Positions 1 to 8,926 are shown, counted from the first letter of the stretch. The stretch: 64,000 nt of DNA from Aquiflexum lacus (GCF_015476655.1 NZ_JABFHF010000001.1:372001-436000); one strand, 5' to 3'. Translations and numbers: made by a program. The notes: generated by a model from the sequence alone, not told the origin.

Positions 1-1777
1 CCCAACCATTATTTCCTGAGTACACTTCGGTGACTGCCCCCATTGATTCAGAAACTTCCGTTACCACCCCAGTATTCAATAACTCATTTCGCAGTACCTC
101 ATATTTTCCATCTAAGTCAGCTGACCTTTTATATATCATGATTAACCCATCTCTATTGTACCCGACGGGTCGGTTTTTAGCGAACTGAATTTGCTGATAA
201 ATTACAGCTGTTCCAATAATCAACATAATGGAAATCGAGAATTGAAATACCACCAATACTTGACGTGGACGCGAAGCAGATTTTCCTAGGTGAATTGATC
301 CTTTTAACGCTTTGATCGGATGGAAAGAAGAAAGGTAAAGTGCAGGATAACTTCCGGCCAATACACTTGTTATGAGTATAAAACTAAATCCTGATAACCA
401 AAACCAAACATTCTTCCATGGCATTACAACGTTCTTGTCGGCGATGATATTAAACCATGGTAAGAAAAAACTTGCTAAAAAAAGACCCAAAATAAAAGCA
501 AATAATACAACAAGAAATGACTCTGTATAGAATTGATTTATTAACTGGCTCCGAACGGAACCAATAGTCTTTCTTATCCCTACTTCTTTTGCACGGTTTT
601 CAGAACGAGCCGTACTTAAATTCATAAAGTTAATGCAGGCTAAAAATAGAACGAACGCACCGATTGTTCCCACAAGCCCAATCATCGCAATCGGGTTATA
701 ATTATTTATCTGATATGATGGAGGATATAAATGCCAACGACTCATCGGATATAGATATAATTCCTTATTCTCCTTTGAAGCACGTTCCTGATCAGAAGGA
801 TCAAATTTCAATGCACTTTTTACCTTCGCATTAACTTCTTCGAAAGAAGTTCCATGATCAATCTCAACATATATCTGGATGAAATGATTTCTCCAGTCGG
901 TAGCCGCACTTTCTTCTATCCATTTGTTTTCAGATAAAAACAAACTCCATGGTGCAAAGAATCTCATTCCATGAAATTCGGTGTTCGATGGAAAGTCTTC
1001 GTAAACCCCAGTGACGATTACATCAGATTTATTATTTATGCGTAAGGTTTGATTAATCGGATCGTCTGTACCAAAAATCGATTGTGCAATCGATTCTGAA
1101 ATAAGTATTGATGACATATTTTTTAACCCTGCCCTAGTGCCCTTGATCATTTTGAAGGTGAGCATCTCAGGCATTGTCTCGTCGGAATAAAATCCTTTTA
1201 CTGACATCATCTTTTCTCCATTTGAAAGTATGCCATCAACTTCCCAAGATAAGCGTGCTATTCTTTTGAAGTTTTGATTGTAATTTTCCATCAGTTCTGT
1301 ACTCAACGGATAGGTCATTGTTAAACCAATCGATCTTCCGCCTTCGATAGGGTCTATGCCAGTTTCAGCTACTTGGGCAATACGATCATAGTTTGTGAAA
1401 TACTTGTCATGCGAAAACTCATCCCAAATCCAAAGTCCATTGAGTAAAGCAACGGCCATTCCAAGAGCAAGTCCACCAATATTAATCAATGAATACCCTT
1501 TTTTTCTTACCAGATTCCTCCATCCAATTTTAAAATAGCTTTTGTACATAGCTGTGTTGTTTACAGGTTGATATCCTTCCATTTGTTTGATAATCCCTGG
1601 CCGGAAAAGCAGCAATACATCCTTTGTAAACTTCCAATCGGCTTTTCTTTTACCTAATTCTCTCGCTCTTTCTCCATACAGCTCCATCAGGTCTCCTTCG
1701 ATAGAATCTCTCAGCTCCCGATGGCAAAACCAGCGGAAGAAGCGGAGGGGGAGTTTAGGGGGATGTGGTCGGGACAT
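1..1777 (-). CDS. FtsX-like (MacB-type) ABC transporter permease, 3' end outside window
   Basis: Inner-membrane permease of the MacB/FtsX class, which couples with a separate ATPase to move substrates or drive export across the envelope. An uninterrupted frame runs from ATG at 1777 to the window edge (about 592 residues). The first 65 residues form a cytoplasmic prefix (FFRWFCHRELRDSIEGDLME) typical of Bacteroidetes permeases that carry a permease prefix domain. A first TM segment follows near residue 90 (YSLINIGGLALGMAVALL), then a periplasmic MacB_PCD-like domain, then the FtsX core (FVLFLACINFMNLSTARS, RAKEVGIRKTIGS) and further TM segments. The family is usually about 800-880 residues, so about a third is missing here. 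The PadR gene just upstream on the same strand is the usual partner regulator. Substrate unknown. Confidence 0.9.
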   Translation of the reverse strand, partial: MSRPHPPKLPLRFFRWFCHRELRDSIEGDLMELYGERARELGKRKADWKFTKDVLLLFRPGIIKQMEGYQPVNNTAMYKSYFKIGWRNLVRKKGYSLINIGGLALGMAVALLNGLWIWDEFSHDKYFTNYDRIAQVAETGIDPIEGGRSIGLTMTYPLSTELMENYNQNFKRIARLSWEVDGILSNGEKMMSVKGFYSDETMPEMLTFKMIKGTRAGLKNMSSILISESIAQSIFGTDDPINQTLRINNKSDVIVTGVYEDFPSNTEFHGMRFFAPWSLFLSENKWIEESAATDWRNHFIQIYVEIDHGTSFEEVNAKVKSALKFDPSDQERASKENKELYLYPMSRWHLYPPSYQINNYNPIAMIGLVGTIGAFVLFLACINFMNLSTARSENRAKEVGIRKTIGSVRSQLINQFYTESFLVVLFAFILGLFLASFFLPWFNIIADKNVVMPWKNVWFWLSGFSFILITSVLAGSYPALYLSSFHPIKALKGSIHLGKSASRPRQVLVVFQFSISIMLIIGTAVIYQQIQFAKNRPVGYNRDGLIMIYKRSADLDGKYEVLRNELLNTGVVTEVSESMGAVTEVYSGNNGW

Positions 1778-1797
1778 GTTTTGTTTATTTGTATTTC

Positions 1798-1965
1798 AGT
1801 TTTCAGTAAAAAAAGGTCAGTTTTCAGTAGGCTGTTTTCAGTGTTCAGTAGGTAGTTTTCCAGTAGGCAGTGTTCAGTAGGCAGTTTGCAGTAGCGTTTT
1901 TTCAGTAAGAGGTAGGCAGTGAGCAGTTTTTGTTGAACTGCACACTGAACACTGTAAACTGAGAC
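1798..1965. repeat. CAGT-rich degenerate simple repeat between PadR and permease genes
   Basis: Irregular reiteration of units such as TTCAGTAGGCAGT on the plus strand, followed at about 1937-1968 by complementary ACTG-type units (AACTGCACACTGAACACTG), so the two halves could pair in a long imperfect hairpin. A related ACTG run lies at 3008-3041. No coding sense is apparent. The short ORF through it (1587-1880 plus) is low complexity and antisense to the permease. Confidence 0.75.
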
Positions 1966-1971
1966 TGAAAA

Positions 1972-2316
1972 TCACTTTCCCAAAAACTTCCCATCAAGGG
2001 CAATTTTTGGAATCGCATTCCAAAGCTCTTCCCTCATGGTTTTGTTATATTCCAAAGCCCTTTTGCCCAAAGCTGTGATTTGAAAGAATTTCTTGGGCCT
2101 GCCTGCCCTTTCTTCTGTAGCCTCTCCTTCCCTTGAGCGGAGGTAACCTTTTTCTTCCAACCTTTTGAGGGCTGTTTGCAATGCGCCAACACTGACCCCA
2201 CGTTCCAAGCGGTCTTCGATTTCCTTTTTGATGGATACCCCATAAGCCTCGTCATACAAGACCCCTACAGTCAACATGACGACTTCTTCAAATTCTCCCA
2301 ACTGGTATTTCCTCAT
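1972..2316 (-). CDS. PadR family transcriptional regulator
   Basis: A 114-residue winged-helix regulator of the PadR family. The N-terminal half has the PadR signature (GEFEEVVMLTVGVLYDEAYG), followed by the recognition helix and wing (VGALQTALKRLEEKGYLRSR) and the RPKKFFQITALGKRAL strand that closes the domain. PadR proteins without a long C-terminal domain are regularly encoded upstream of FtsX-like permeases in Bacteroidetes and are thought to control them, and that is the arrangement here. The two genes share a strand and are separated only by the CAGT repeat. The ligand is unknown. Confidence 0.92.
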   Translation of the reverse strand: MRKYQLGEFEEVVMLTVGVLYDEAYGVSIKKEIEDRLERGVSVGALQTALKRLEEKGYLRSREGEATEERAGRPKKFFQITALGKRALEYNKTMREELWNAIPKIALDGKFLGK

Positions 2317-3087
2317 ATGCTAGACATTTTTTCCTATTTGTAGTAATAACCTTGCCAAAACAAAATAGTGCTTTATTGGGCAGTATGGAGGTATTTGTAT
2401 TTTTTGGCTTGTTCGGATCGGTACTAAATCGTCCGAATTTGGGATAGTTTTTGAATTAAGCTATTAGCTAATCTTTACCGAACACTAGCTATAGAATCTG
2501 AATATTGTAAGGGTTTTCTTTACCAACCAAAAGAATTCCAAGGTCAAAAATATACGCATAGGTAGGTTCGGGCACTTGAAAACAAAAAACTTTACCTTAA
2601 GCTCTTGGTCGCCTCAGCAGCCCACATCCTACCTTGTGCCATGAATCAATTGAAAAAAAAATGAGTAATCATTTTTTATAAGGAGGCTGTAAACTTATTC
2701 TGAGTATATGGTCTCTTACACTTAACCAAATATTGTATTCTCAACCTTGATAATTTCGAAATGCCACTTATATAGTTACTTTTTTTCTTGACAAAAAAAG
2801 TAACCAAAAAAGTCAAGACTGCGGAATCCTATCAACGCGCAAGGCCTATGCCGGCCCGGTCCGCAGTCATTACCACCCTCAGCACCCTCAAAGCCTTAAG
2901 CAAGTTCCAGAGTTCTGGTTAACCAAACCTACATGCATAATTGCAGATACTCAAAAAACTTTTTTAAAACAGTCGGAAAGGTCCTATCGGCGGAGTAATT
3001 ACACAAACTGCTAACTGCGACTGCCTACTGTAAACTGTTATACTTCAACTTCGGACTTCCAACTTCCCTACTTCTCCCTACTTCTCC
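2317..3087. other. Intergenic region with dispersed hairpin-like elements, no gene seen
   Basis: About 770 bases without a convincing ORF, between the PadR gene and the mobilisation module. It contains the inverted-repeat element at 2787-2868 and the ACTG/CTACTTCTCC repeats at 3005-3095. It probably marks the boundary between core and accessory DNA (inference). Confidence 0.6.
2787..2868. repeat. Double stem-loop intergenic element
   Basis: Two nested or adjacent inverted repeats. CTTGAC (2787-2792) pairs with GTCAAG (2812-2817) across an A-rich loop. GACTGCGGA (2817-2825) pairs perfectly with TCCGCAGTC (2860-2868) across a GC-rich loop of 34 bases. From memory, similar AAAAAAAGTAACCAAAAAA-type elements are dispersed in many Bacteroidetes genomes; only one copy lies in this window. 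Confidence 0.6.
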
Positions 3088-3095
3088 CTACTTCC
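3005..3095. repeat. ACTG-type and CTACTTCTCC tandem repeats
   Basis: Positions 3008-3041 carry reiterated ACTG units (GCGACTGCCTACTGTAAACTG), the complement of the unit at 1798-1930. Positions 3065-3095 hold about three tandem copies of the 10-mer CTACTTCTCC, running into the end of the coupling-protein gene. Confidence 0.65.
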
Positions 3096-5139
3096 CCTTC
3101 ACCAATATCAAATGCTTCAACCCCGGATCATCCGAAAGTCTTTGAAGCTCCGAATGGATAATATCCTGTATGTCCTGCTTGATCTGGGAATAGTTTTTCT
3201 GCACAAGTATATTGTCAATTTTCCTGATTTCAGGAATGTCCATATACCCGGATTCCTCTGATTGAATGGCCTGATGGTCATTGATGATTTCACAGTGAAA
3301 AGCTTTCAGGGCAATCTTACAATCAGGATTGTCAGCCACCAAACCGACAAACTCCCCGGAAGAAAGGGAGGCTATTTTGGAAGGTGGAACGGCAGCATCT
3401 AGTTGCTTGGATTTGCTGATGGAAGTATCTCCGCTGTTGATGGAAAGGCTCTGCCTGTCCTGCATGATTTTGCCGATCCTGTCCGAAAGTTGTCTGGCCG
3501 AATCCCCTGTCACCTGTCCCGAAATGATATTGCCCACGATGCCCATAATGACATCTGCCTGTTCCCTGCCATAGTCTTTTCGAAGTTGGCTCAGGTCCTG
3601 AATCCCCAATATGGTGGACACTTTGTTGCTTCTTGCTGTGGCGATAAGACTGTCAATCCCGTTGAGGTAAATGGTGGGAAACTCATCGAATATCAAACTG
3701 GATTTTAGCTTTCCTTTTTGATTGACCAGCTTCACCAAGCGGTTGACATAAAGGGAGAGAACAGCGCCATAGGTCTGGATTTTCTGGGGATTGTTGCCCA
3801 TACAGACGATCTTCGGTTCATCGGGATTGTTGATGTCCAGGGTAAAATCATTGCCCGATAACACATAGTACAACTGTGGGGAAGAGAGCCTGGCCATGGA
3901 TATTTTGGCTGAGGCAATCTGCCCTTCCAATTGTTCCATCACATCATTGAGATAGGCATTGACAAAGGGATTGATCAGCACATCGATTTCCTTTTCCAGT
4001 CTCAGTAAGGTGAAAAGATGGTCATATTCTGCCTGCATCAGTTCAATGACATGGGGCAAGGTGCAGTACTCTCCATCCCTGTATTTTCTTAGAAACCAGA
4101 TCACAGCTGTCAAAAAATTAATGGGGGATTCGACAAAGAAATCCCCCTGCTTTTTGATCCATTCCCGATTGAGTCCCATCAGAATGGTCCTGGCGGATTC
4201 CGCAGCATCGGTGATGTCGGTCATGGATTCAGGTACCAAAGGATTACAGCGGTGGGTTCTGGACAGTGCATCAAAATTGATCACAAAGAACTTTGGGGTG
4301 ACCTTATAACTTCCCTTGTTTTTCAGCCAACAATTGTAAACAATCTTAGACAAATCATCAAATTTGAAGTCATACACAAACATGGAAAAGCCCTTTTCAA
4401 TATGCTGGGTAATTGCATGGCGGATCACAAAATAACTCTTTCCCGCTCCGGGTGTTCCCAATACCAACAATGCCCTGAAGGGGTTAATGATATTGATCCA
4501 ACTGTTTCGTTGATTTCCCTTCAGGTAGTATTTGGAAGGAAGGTTAACGGAAAATTCATTGCACAGCTTTCTTTCTTCCTGGGGAAAAGTTTCATTTTCA
4601 CGGTTGAAAATATCACCTTCCAATCTTTGTCTGATAATCTTGGAGAGCACGGTCCCACCTGATAGTATCATCAGAAATCCCAAACCTGTGGTACCCATAT
4701 ACAGGATGCCAAGGCTTTCCTGATCCAATGATAAGCCGAACAAAAACTGGCTCAAAAAGTATATGAGAATTCCCGGTATGATCAAATAAATGGCATGGCG
4801 ATAGGTTGATTTTTCATCTTTCCTTCCTTTAGCTCCCAGCAAAGAAATCAACAACATCCCCAATGCAATCAGCTTTGAAAAATTGAAATTCCTATACAAA
4901 CCTGTCCCGACAACATTACCCAATAGGTTGTCCGAAAACGGGGATACCAATCCCCAAAGTGCAAATGTCCCATAACAATAATAATAGAAATGCAGGGTCA
5001 GTACTGCAATCCCCATCATCCTGGTCATATCCAGAATCTTCCTCAAAGCCTGTTCATTCTCTCCTGTCTGCATCTCCTGGTAATTTGATTTTAAGGTTTT
5101 TTCATCCCTTTCTTCTTCTTTTTCTTCCGCTTTTTCCAA
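3088..5139 (-). CDS. Type IV coupling protein, TraG/VirD4-like, for mobilisation
   Basis: A 683-residue membrane ATPase that hands the relaxase-DNA complex to a type IV secretion channel. The N-terminal 170 residues are hydrophobic, with about four TM segments. A Walker A motif GTPGAGKS follows near residue 230 (ALLVLGTPGAGKSYFVIRHA), and a Walker B lies in SLIFDEFPTIYLNGIDSL. The C-terminal part has the conserved VirD4/TraG stretch (ATARSNKVSTILGIQDLSQL). The first 49 bases overlap the end of the relaxase gene in another frame, so the two are translationally linked. Together with MobC and the relaxase this is a standard Bacteroidetes mobilisation set. No mating-pair-formation genes are in view, so transfer would need a helper element. 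Confidence 0.93.
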   Translation of the reverse strand: MEKAEEKEEERDEKTLKSNYQEMQTGENEQALRKILDMTRMMGIAVLTLHFYYYCYGTFALWGLVSPFSDNLLGNVVGTGLYRNFNFSKLIALGMLLISLLGAKGRKDEKSTYRHAIYLIIPGILIYFLSQFLFGLSLDQESLGILYMGTTGLGFLMILSGGTVLSKIIRQRLEGDIFNRENETFPQEERKLCNEFSVNLPSKYYLKGNQRNSWINIINPFRALLVLGTPGAGKSYFVIRHAITQHIEKGFSMFVYDFKFDDLSKIVYNCWLKNKGSYKVTPKFFVINFDALSRTHRCNPLVPESMTDITDAAESARTILMGLNREWIKKQGDFFVESPINFLTAVIWFLRKYRDGEYCTLPHVIELMQAEYDHLFTLLRLEKEIDVLINPFVNAYLNDVMEQLEGQIASAKISMARLSSPQLYYVLSGNDFTLDINNPDEPKIVCMGNNPQKIQTYGAVLSLYVNRLVKLVNQKGKLKSSLIFDEFPTIYLNGIDSLIATARSNKVSTILGIQDLSQLRKDYGREQADVIMGIVGNIISGQVTGDSARQLSDRIGKIMQDRQSLSINSGDTSISKSKQLDAAVPPSKIASLSSGEFVGLVADNPDCKIALKAFHCEIINDHQAIQSEESGYMDIPEIRKIDNILVQKNYSQIKQDIQDIIHSELQRLSDDPGLKHLILVKGK

Positions 5140-6380
5140 TCAAATGGAACATAACTGTAACTTCCTTCCGGAGACATCAATTTTTCCAATAACCCTGATT
5201 CACTCCCATCTGATCCAGTTATATTTAGCGGCAATTCATTGGTATTTTTTTCATTTTGTGACTTGCTTAGGTTGGAAGCCAGCTCATTTTTTTCCTTGTT
5301 CACAGGAGCTTTTGGGGTAGGGGAGTGACCGACTCCAAGTGCATCCGTCAGACCCTTGGCACTGTATTTTTTGCCCAAGTTACTGCCATTGAAAACTGTT
5401 CGGTTCCTATGATCGACATAGGTAATCCCATAAATTCTGCCCTCTTTGTTTTGTCTGATCACCAAACTGATTCCCTTTTTGTCAAGGGCATCTTTCAGCT
5501 CCGAAAGTCCTTTTATATCCATCCTGATAAGACTCATGTCAATAACAGATTTAAGATGCTGTGCATGTTTTTGCCTGGCCAACTCATTGCCAACAAACTT
5601 GGATTCAATAAATGGCAGGGTGGCCTTAAAGGCATAAAGACTGGCTTTGATGGGCACGCCAACCTTGGTTCCATCACTGTCCAAAACCCGGTAATACAAG
5701 CCCTTGTGCTTAAACAACCTAGATTCTTCACTGCCCCTGTCAGCAGTGATATTGTAACATTTCAGTACTGCATTCAACTCAGGAAGGGAAGTGAATTTGT
5801 AGTTGTTCAATACATGCTGCACCACATTGCCTATGGCCTTTTTGGTCTCAGATTTCCCATATTCCGCCTGCCTGACATGTATGGGATCCGGGATATATAA
5901 TTGTCGTTTTTGATCTTCGGCCCTCACCAACCCAAACTGTTTCTCGATGGATTTTCGGACCTGTTCGGATTTGGTTTTTCCGATATTGTGGAGGGGAATT
6001 CTTTTGCCATCAAGTTGAATATTGGTGGTGACGATATGCAGGTGGGGATGACCTGCATCATGGTGCTGATAGACCAGGTAAGGTTGGTTTCCAAAACCGA
6101 TACCTTCCATATAGCTCCTTGAAATCTCCTTCAAGGTTTCCTGTTCCAGCTTTTCCTCAGGAGAAAAATTCAGAGAAATATGCACTGCATTGACCTTGGA
6201 TCGGTCGTTTTGGGAAGCTTGTTTCAAAAGAAAACTAAGGCTGTTTTCAGGGCTTAACTGCTCTGTCGAAAGCGGGAAATTCTCAGCCATTATCCTGTTG
6301 GCCACACCCTCTGCTACCTTGTTTTCATTATAGTGAAAAGGCCTTCTCAGGGAACTCCCGGACTTTATGACCGCAACCAT
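5091..6380 (-). CDS. Relaxase/mobilization nuclease (MobA/VirD2-like)
   Basis: A 429-residue relaxase that would nick oriT through a tyrosine and carry the strand into the recipient. The start (MVAVIKSGSSLRRPFHYNEN) is typical of Bacteroidetes relaxases. The metal-binding histidine motif is clear at about residue 105-115 (HHDAGHPHLHIVTTNIQLDG, the HxxxHxH of Relaxase PF03432). The C-terminus ends in a lysine run (KKRKKKKKKGMKKP) that overlaps the start of the coupling-protein gene. The start overlaps the end of mobC by 16 bases, so the order mobC-relaxase-coupling protein is one operon. Confidence 0.94.
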   Translation of the reverse strand: MVAVIKSGSSLRRPFHYNENKVAEGVANRIMAENFPLSTEQLSPENSLSFLLKQASQNDRSKVNAVHISLNFSPEEKLEQETLKEISRSYMEGIGFGNQPYLVYQHHDAGHPHLHIVTTNIQLDGKRIPLHNIGKTKSEQVRKSIEKQFGLVRAEDQKRQLYIPDPIHVRQAEYGKSETKKAIGNVVQHVLNNYKFTSLPELNAVLKCYNITADRGSEESRLFKHKGLYYRVLDSDGTKVGVPIKASLYAFKATLPFIESKFVGNELARQKHAQHLKSVIDMSLIRMDIKGLSELKDALDKKGISLVIRQNKEGRIYGITYVDHRNRTVFNGSNLGKKYSAKGLTDALGVGHSPTPKAPVNKEKNELASNLSKSQNEKNTNELPLNITGSDGSESGLLEKLMSPEGSYSYVPFDWKKRKKKKKKGMKKP

Positions 6381-6778
6381 TTTTCAGCGGTTTGGTGCAG
6401 GTAATGTTCTAAAACTGTCAGGGATTCCAGTACTTTTTTATGCTCCGATTCCAATCCGGGAACCAACTTTTTTGCTTCCAAAGAACCCAATGCATTCAGT
6501 TTCCTGACCGTTTGGTTGTAGTTGTTGGCAATGCCATGGATATCTTTTTTAAGGGCTGAAAGTTCCCCGATGATATCCTTGAGGGCAGGGTTTTGATAAA
6601 CTCCGATAATGGGTTTTCGGAGCAGCATGGCCCGGGCATAGTCACTGATTCTTTGGTGGACGGTACCGGAAAATGCCTTATGAATCTTGTCATATTCAGC
6701 TTCTGTCAGGCGGACATGCAGCCATTTATTTCTGTTGTTTTTAATATCCTTCATCACGTTTTCTACTTCACATTTCAA
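6365..6778 (-). CDS. MobC-like relaxosome accessory protein
   Basis: A 137-residue small basic protein of the plasmid mobilisation relaxosome family (MobC). It has an N-terminal ribbon-helix-helix-like stretch (KWLHVRLTEAEYDKIHKAF) that would bind oriT, and the C-terminal helix characteristic of the family (IHGIANNYNQTVRKLNALGS). It is the first gene of the minus-strand mobilisation operon, and candidate oriT palindromes lie directly upstream. MobC proteins melt or recognise oriT and help the relaxase bind. The function is inferred from family and order. Confidence 0.88.
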   Translation of the reverse strand: MKCEVENVMKDIKNNRNKWLHVRLTEAEYDKIHKAFSGTVHQRISDYARAMLLRKPIIGVYQNPALKDIIGELSALKKDIHGIANNYNQTVRKLNALGSLEAKKLVPGLESEHKKVLESLTVLEHYLHQTAEKWLRS

Positions 6779-6801
6779 ACATCAGGGATTTTAGGCAGCA
6801 A

Positions 6802-6900
6802 GGCCCACGACTCCGGAGTAAGGGCCAAAGTCCCGGTTGTGATACAACCGTACATCTTGCCGATTTCGGAGGACACAGGAAATCTCCTTTAGCCTGTGAT
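6802..6900. other. Candidate oriT / relaxosome binding region
   Basis: Upstream of mobC lies a compact GC-richer stretch with nested inverted repeats: GGCCC (6802-6806) with GGGCC (6822-6826), enclosing the perfect palindrome ACTCCGGAGT (6810-6819), then the perfect hairpin GGTTGT-GAT-ACAACC (6835-6849). Position and structure fit an origin of transfer. No nic site can be named by eye. Confidence 0.5.
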
Positions 6901-7018
6901 ACGAACATAGTCAGAAGTATCCACAATGACCTAACCTGTTTAAATTCTAAATAGGATGCTTTGAGGCTGTATTGATAGATTTGTTGAAGTTTTATTGTAA
7001 ACCATAAATACCAAAAAG

Positions 7019-7297
7019 ATGAATGCAGCCGATCTTGAAAAAGTCTATGAAACCTTGTTGAGTGTTCCCGGAATGAACGACCCTGTCAAAGTCGATCTGA
7101 AGATCCCCCGGAAAACCGTTTTGCTACTGACCGAAGTCCTGCGCAAAGGCATGTCACCCGAAATCCAAAACAAAGGTTTCGGCATGGCCGACAGCCTATC
7201 CGAAAACACCAAAAATGAACTGAATGCCATCATCGAAGAAAGCCTGGAAAAAGCCGGTTTGATGGAGTTGAGTGGGAGGTTAAGGGGGTTGGGGTGA
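7019..7297 (+). CDS. Small hypothetical protein beside the mobilisation module
   Basis: A 92-residue soluble, mostly helical protein (MNAADLEKVYETLLSVPGMN start). No recognised domain and no signal peptide. It diverges from mobC across the candidate oriT, so it could share regulatory DNA with the mob operon. GC and codon use look like the mob genes rather than the AT-rich genes further right. It may be a mobilisation accessory or control protein, on position alone. Confidence 0.7.
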   Translation: MNAADLEKVYETLLSVPGMNDPVKVDLKIPRKTVLLLTEVLRKGMSPEIQNKGFGMADSLSENTKNELNAIIEESLEKAGLMELSGRLRGLG

Positions 7298-7342
7298 ATC
7301 TTCCCTTGCATAACATTTAAAAGTATAAGGTTGGAGGGAAAT

Positions 7343-7468
7343 ATGTTAATACAATCCTATTTTTATTATTATGTTTCCTGGGCTTTGATTCTACCGGATT
7401 TTGTTGGAGAACTTGGTTTGCCTTATGAAAAGGAATTTGAATTTGCAAAAAATTTTATATCCTTATGA
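7343..7468 (+). pseudogene. Remnant of the C-terminus of the TPR/HExxH protein (second copy of 15485-15596)
   Basis: The frame encodes about 41 residues (YYYVSWALILPDFVGELG, YEKEFEFAKNF) that match the last 40 residues of the protein ending at 15615, with close nucleotide identity (TTATTATTATGTTTCCTGGG is shared). Everything upstream of this tail is absent. The stop overlaps the ATG of the broken HNH gene at 7465 (ATGA), so the junction looks like an old gene boundary. Confidence 0.8.
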
Positions 7469-8092
7469 ACTGTCCGAGATGCAATTGTGAATTGAAGGAA
7501 TTTGAGAAAAACAACGAAAAATTGTTTATTGTATTGAATGCTGGGGATTCATAAACTATAAATTTTCAATTTGTGATAATCACGACCTTAGAATGGTAAG
7601 AGTGAATTATCAGAATGGATCGACTTACCTACGTCAACAATGCCTAAAATGTGGCCAAATGGAAACAACCAATTTCAAAAAATCTGAAATTGAGAACTGG
7701 CAAAACCTCCCTCTTGTGGATATTGAATCTCCATCTTCAGATTTTTACAGTAAGCATGATGAAATAGTTCAGAAGTATCATAAGAAAGGAATGGAGGCCA
7801 AAAGGTTTAAAAATTTTGACAACTTCCTGGGTGAACACCATGATTTTTAAATTCAATTGAATGGAAAAACAAAAGGCAAAAAGTATTACAAAGAGATAAT
7901 CATTTGTGCCAAGCATGCCTCGAAAGTAAAGCCAAAGAGGTTCACCATAAAACATACCGCTTTTGGAAAAATGAGCCTCTATTCGATTTAGTTAGTGTTT
8001 GTATTCCTTGCCATGAAAAAATCACCCAACAGACTCGGCAGATATTTGATATGGACAAATTTGTAAAGGGAGGAAATTCCTTTTATTCGTAA
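7465..8092 (+). pseudogene. Frameshifted HNH endonuclease gene with zinc-ribbon start
   Basis: Three frames together spell one protein. From 7465, MNCPRCNCELKEF gives a CxxC ribbon and then stops early near 7552. A second frame (7539-7850) continues with CWGFINYKFSICDNHDL and CLKCGQME, and is cut at a T-run near 7845. A third frame from about 7850 to 8092 carries a classic HNH core: VLQRDNHLCQACLE, EVHHKTY and LVSVCIPCHEKI (CxxC, HH, CxxC). At least two indels separate the parts, so the gene is very probably dead. A 114-aa-protein gene follows at 8271. Whether this was a toxin or a homing nuclease cannot be told. Confidence 0.75.
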
Positions 8093-8270
8093 AGTTGAAA
8101 AGAGTTTATCTTCCCACTTTTTTATTGAATCCTATGAAATAGAATGTTCTAATGTTCTATTAACATATTTAATAGACACGTTATCAATTCCCAGAAAGAT
8201 CTTCAAGGAAAGTTTGAAAAATGTTGTCTAATTGCTTTCAAAATTACAATAACTGTTTTAAAGATTTTTC

Positions 8271-8615
8271 ATGGAAGGAATAGCACTTCATACTCTGTTG
8301 AACAAGGTCCTCTTAGATGACAAGGAAGAGGATTTAGGAGAGTTCCTATCCCAATTTAAATTTTCTCATTGTCTTGTCGTTGGGGATGGGTACAGTATAG
8401 AACTTTTATATTCCAATAAACATATGTTAGTCTATTACTACCATCGACAAAGGAAAGAAGCTTACATTTCTATTCTTGGTATTGTTGACTGGAAAATTGA
8501 AATGATGAGATTTTTAGCCAGAATTTATCAAATTTATAGGATTGATGTTTTTGAGTTGGAGGAGAGGATTTTGAATGAAGTTGAACAGGTTTACAATGAA
8601 CAAGAACTGATATAA
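8271..8615 (+). CDS. 114-aa hypothetical protein, paralogue of 15630-15974
   Basis: Small acidic alpha/beta protein of unknown function. Residues 40-114 (GDGYSIELLYSNKHM onward) are nearly identical to the protein at 15630-15974, and the DNA there is almost identical too. Residues 1-38 have diverged (LLNKVLLDDKEEDLGEF versus LLNKVLLEDSEEDYQEF). That pattern suggests recombination or gene conversion between the copies. At the other locus the gene follows the TPR/HExxH protein; here it follows only the broken tail of one plus the HNH pseudogene. It may be an accessory or immunity-like partner, but this is speculative. Confidence 0.8.
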   Translation: MEGIALHTLLNKVLLDDKEEDLGEFLSQFKFSHCLVVGDGYSIELLYSNKHMLVYYYHRQRKEAYISILGIVDWKIEMMRFLARIYQIYRIDVFELEERILNEVEQVYNEQELI

Positions 8616-8768
8616 AATTTTTCCATTCTCTGAAGATGATCTCACTCTTCAAATTAATTAAATACTTGTGCTAATGAGAATTTAGGGAAAAATTTTGAGG
8701 AGAAAGAGTGATTGATAATAGGTGTTTGATCAATCAATCCTGAAATTCTGTCTATGTTGACCAATTGT

Positions 8769-8916
8769 TGGGGTGGTCAGGATGGCCGGATTGACAGTGG
8801 CCAAGATCACAGGAATTTTATCCCTCGAAGATGAAATTGGACCTAAAAGGGGTGGTCAACATCATCGGAAAAAAGTGGTCAACATCACCGGAACAGGTGG
8901 TCAAGATTGATCGGAA
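8769..8916. mobile_element. Relic terminal end of an IS21-like element
   Basis: Three regularly spaced repeats of a roughly 19-bp unit, GTGGTCAACATCATCGGAA at 8852-8870, GTGGTCAACATCACCGGAA at 8875-8893 and a diverged copy at 8897-8916, follow a related GGGGTGGTCAGGATGGCCGG block at 8769. Multiple GTTGACCAC-type repeats at the end are a hallmark of IS21-family elements in Bacteroidetes. No istA or istB gene is present, so this is an orphan end left by deletion. Confidence 0.65.
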
Positions 8917-8926
8917 TATACATATA

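Noticed and set aside
1587-1880. 97-aa plus ORF
   Set aside because: Antisense to the permease and through the CAGT repeat; composition is low complexity.
3329-4723. Several plus-strand ORFs across the coupling-protein gene
   Set aside because: All are shadows in other frames of a clear TraG-like gene.
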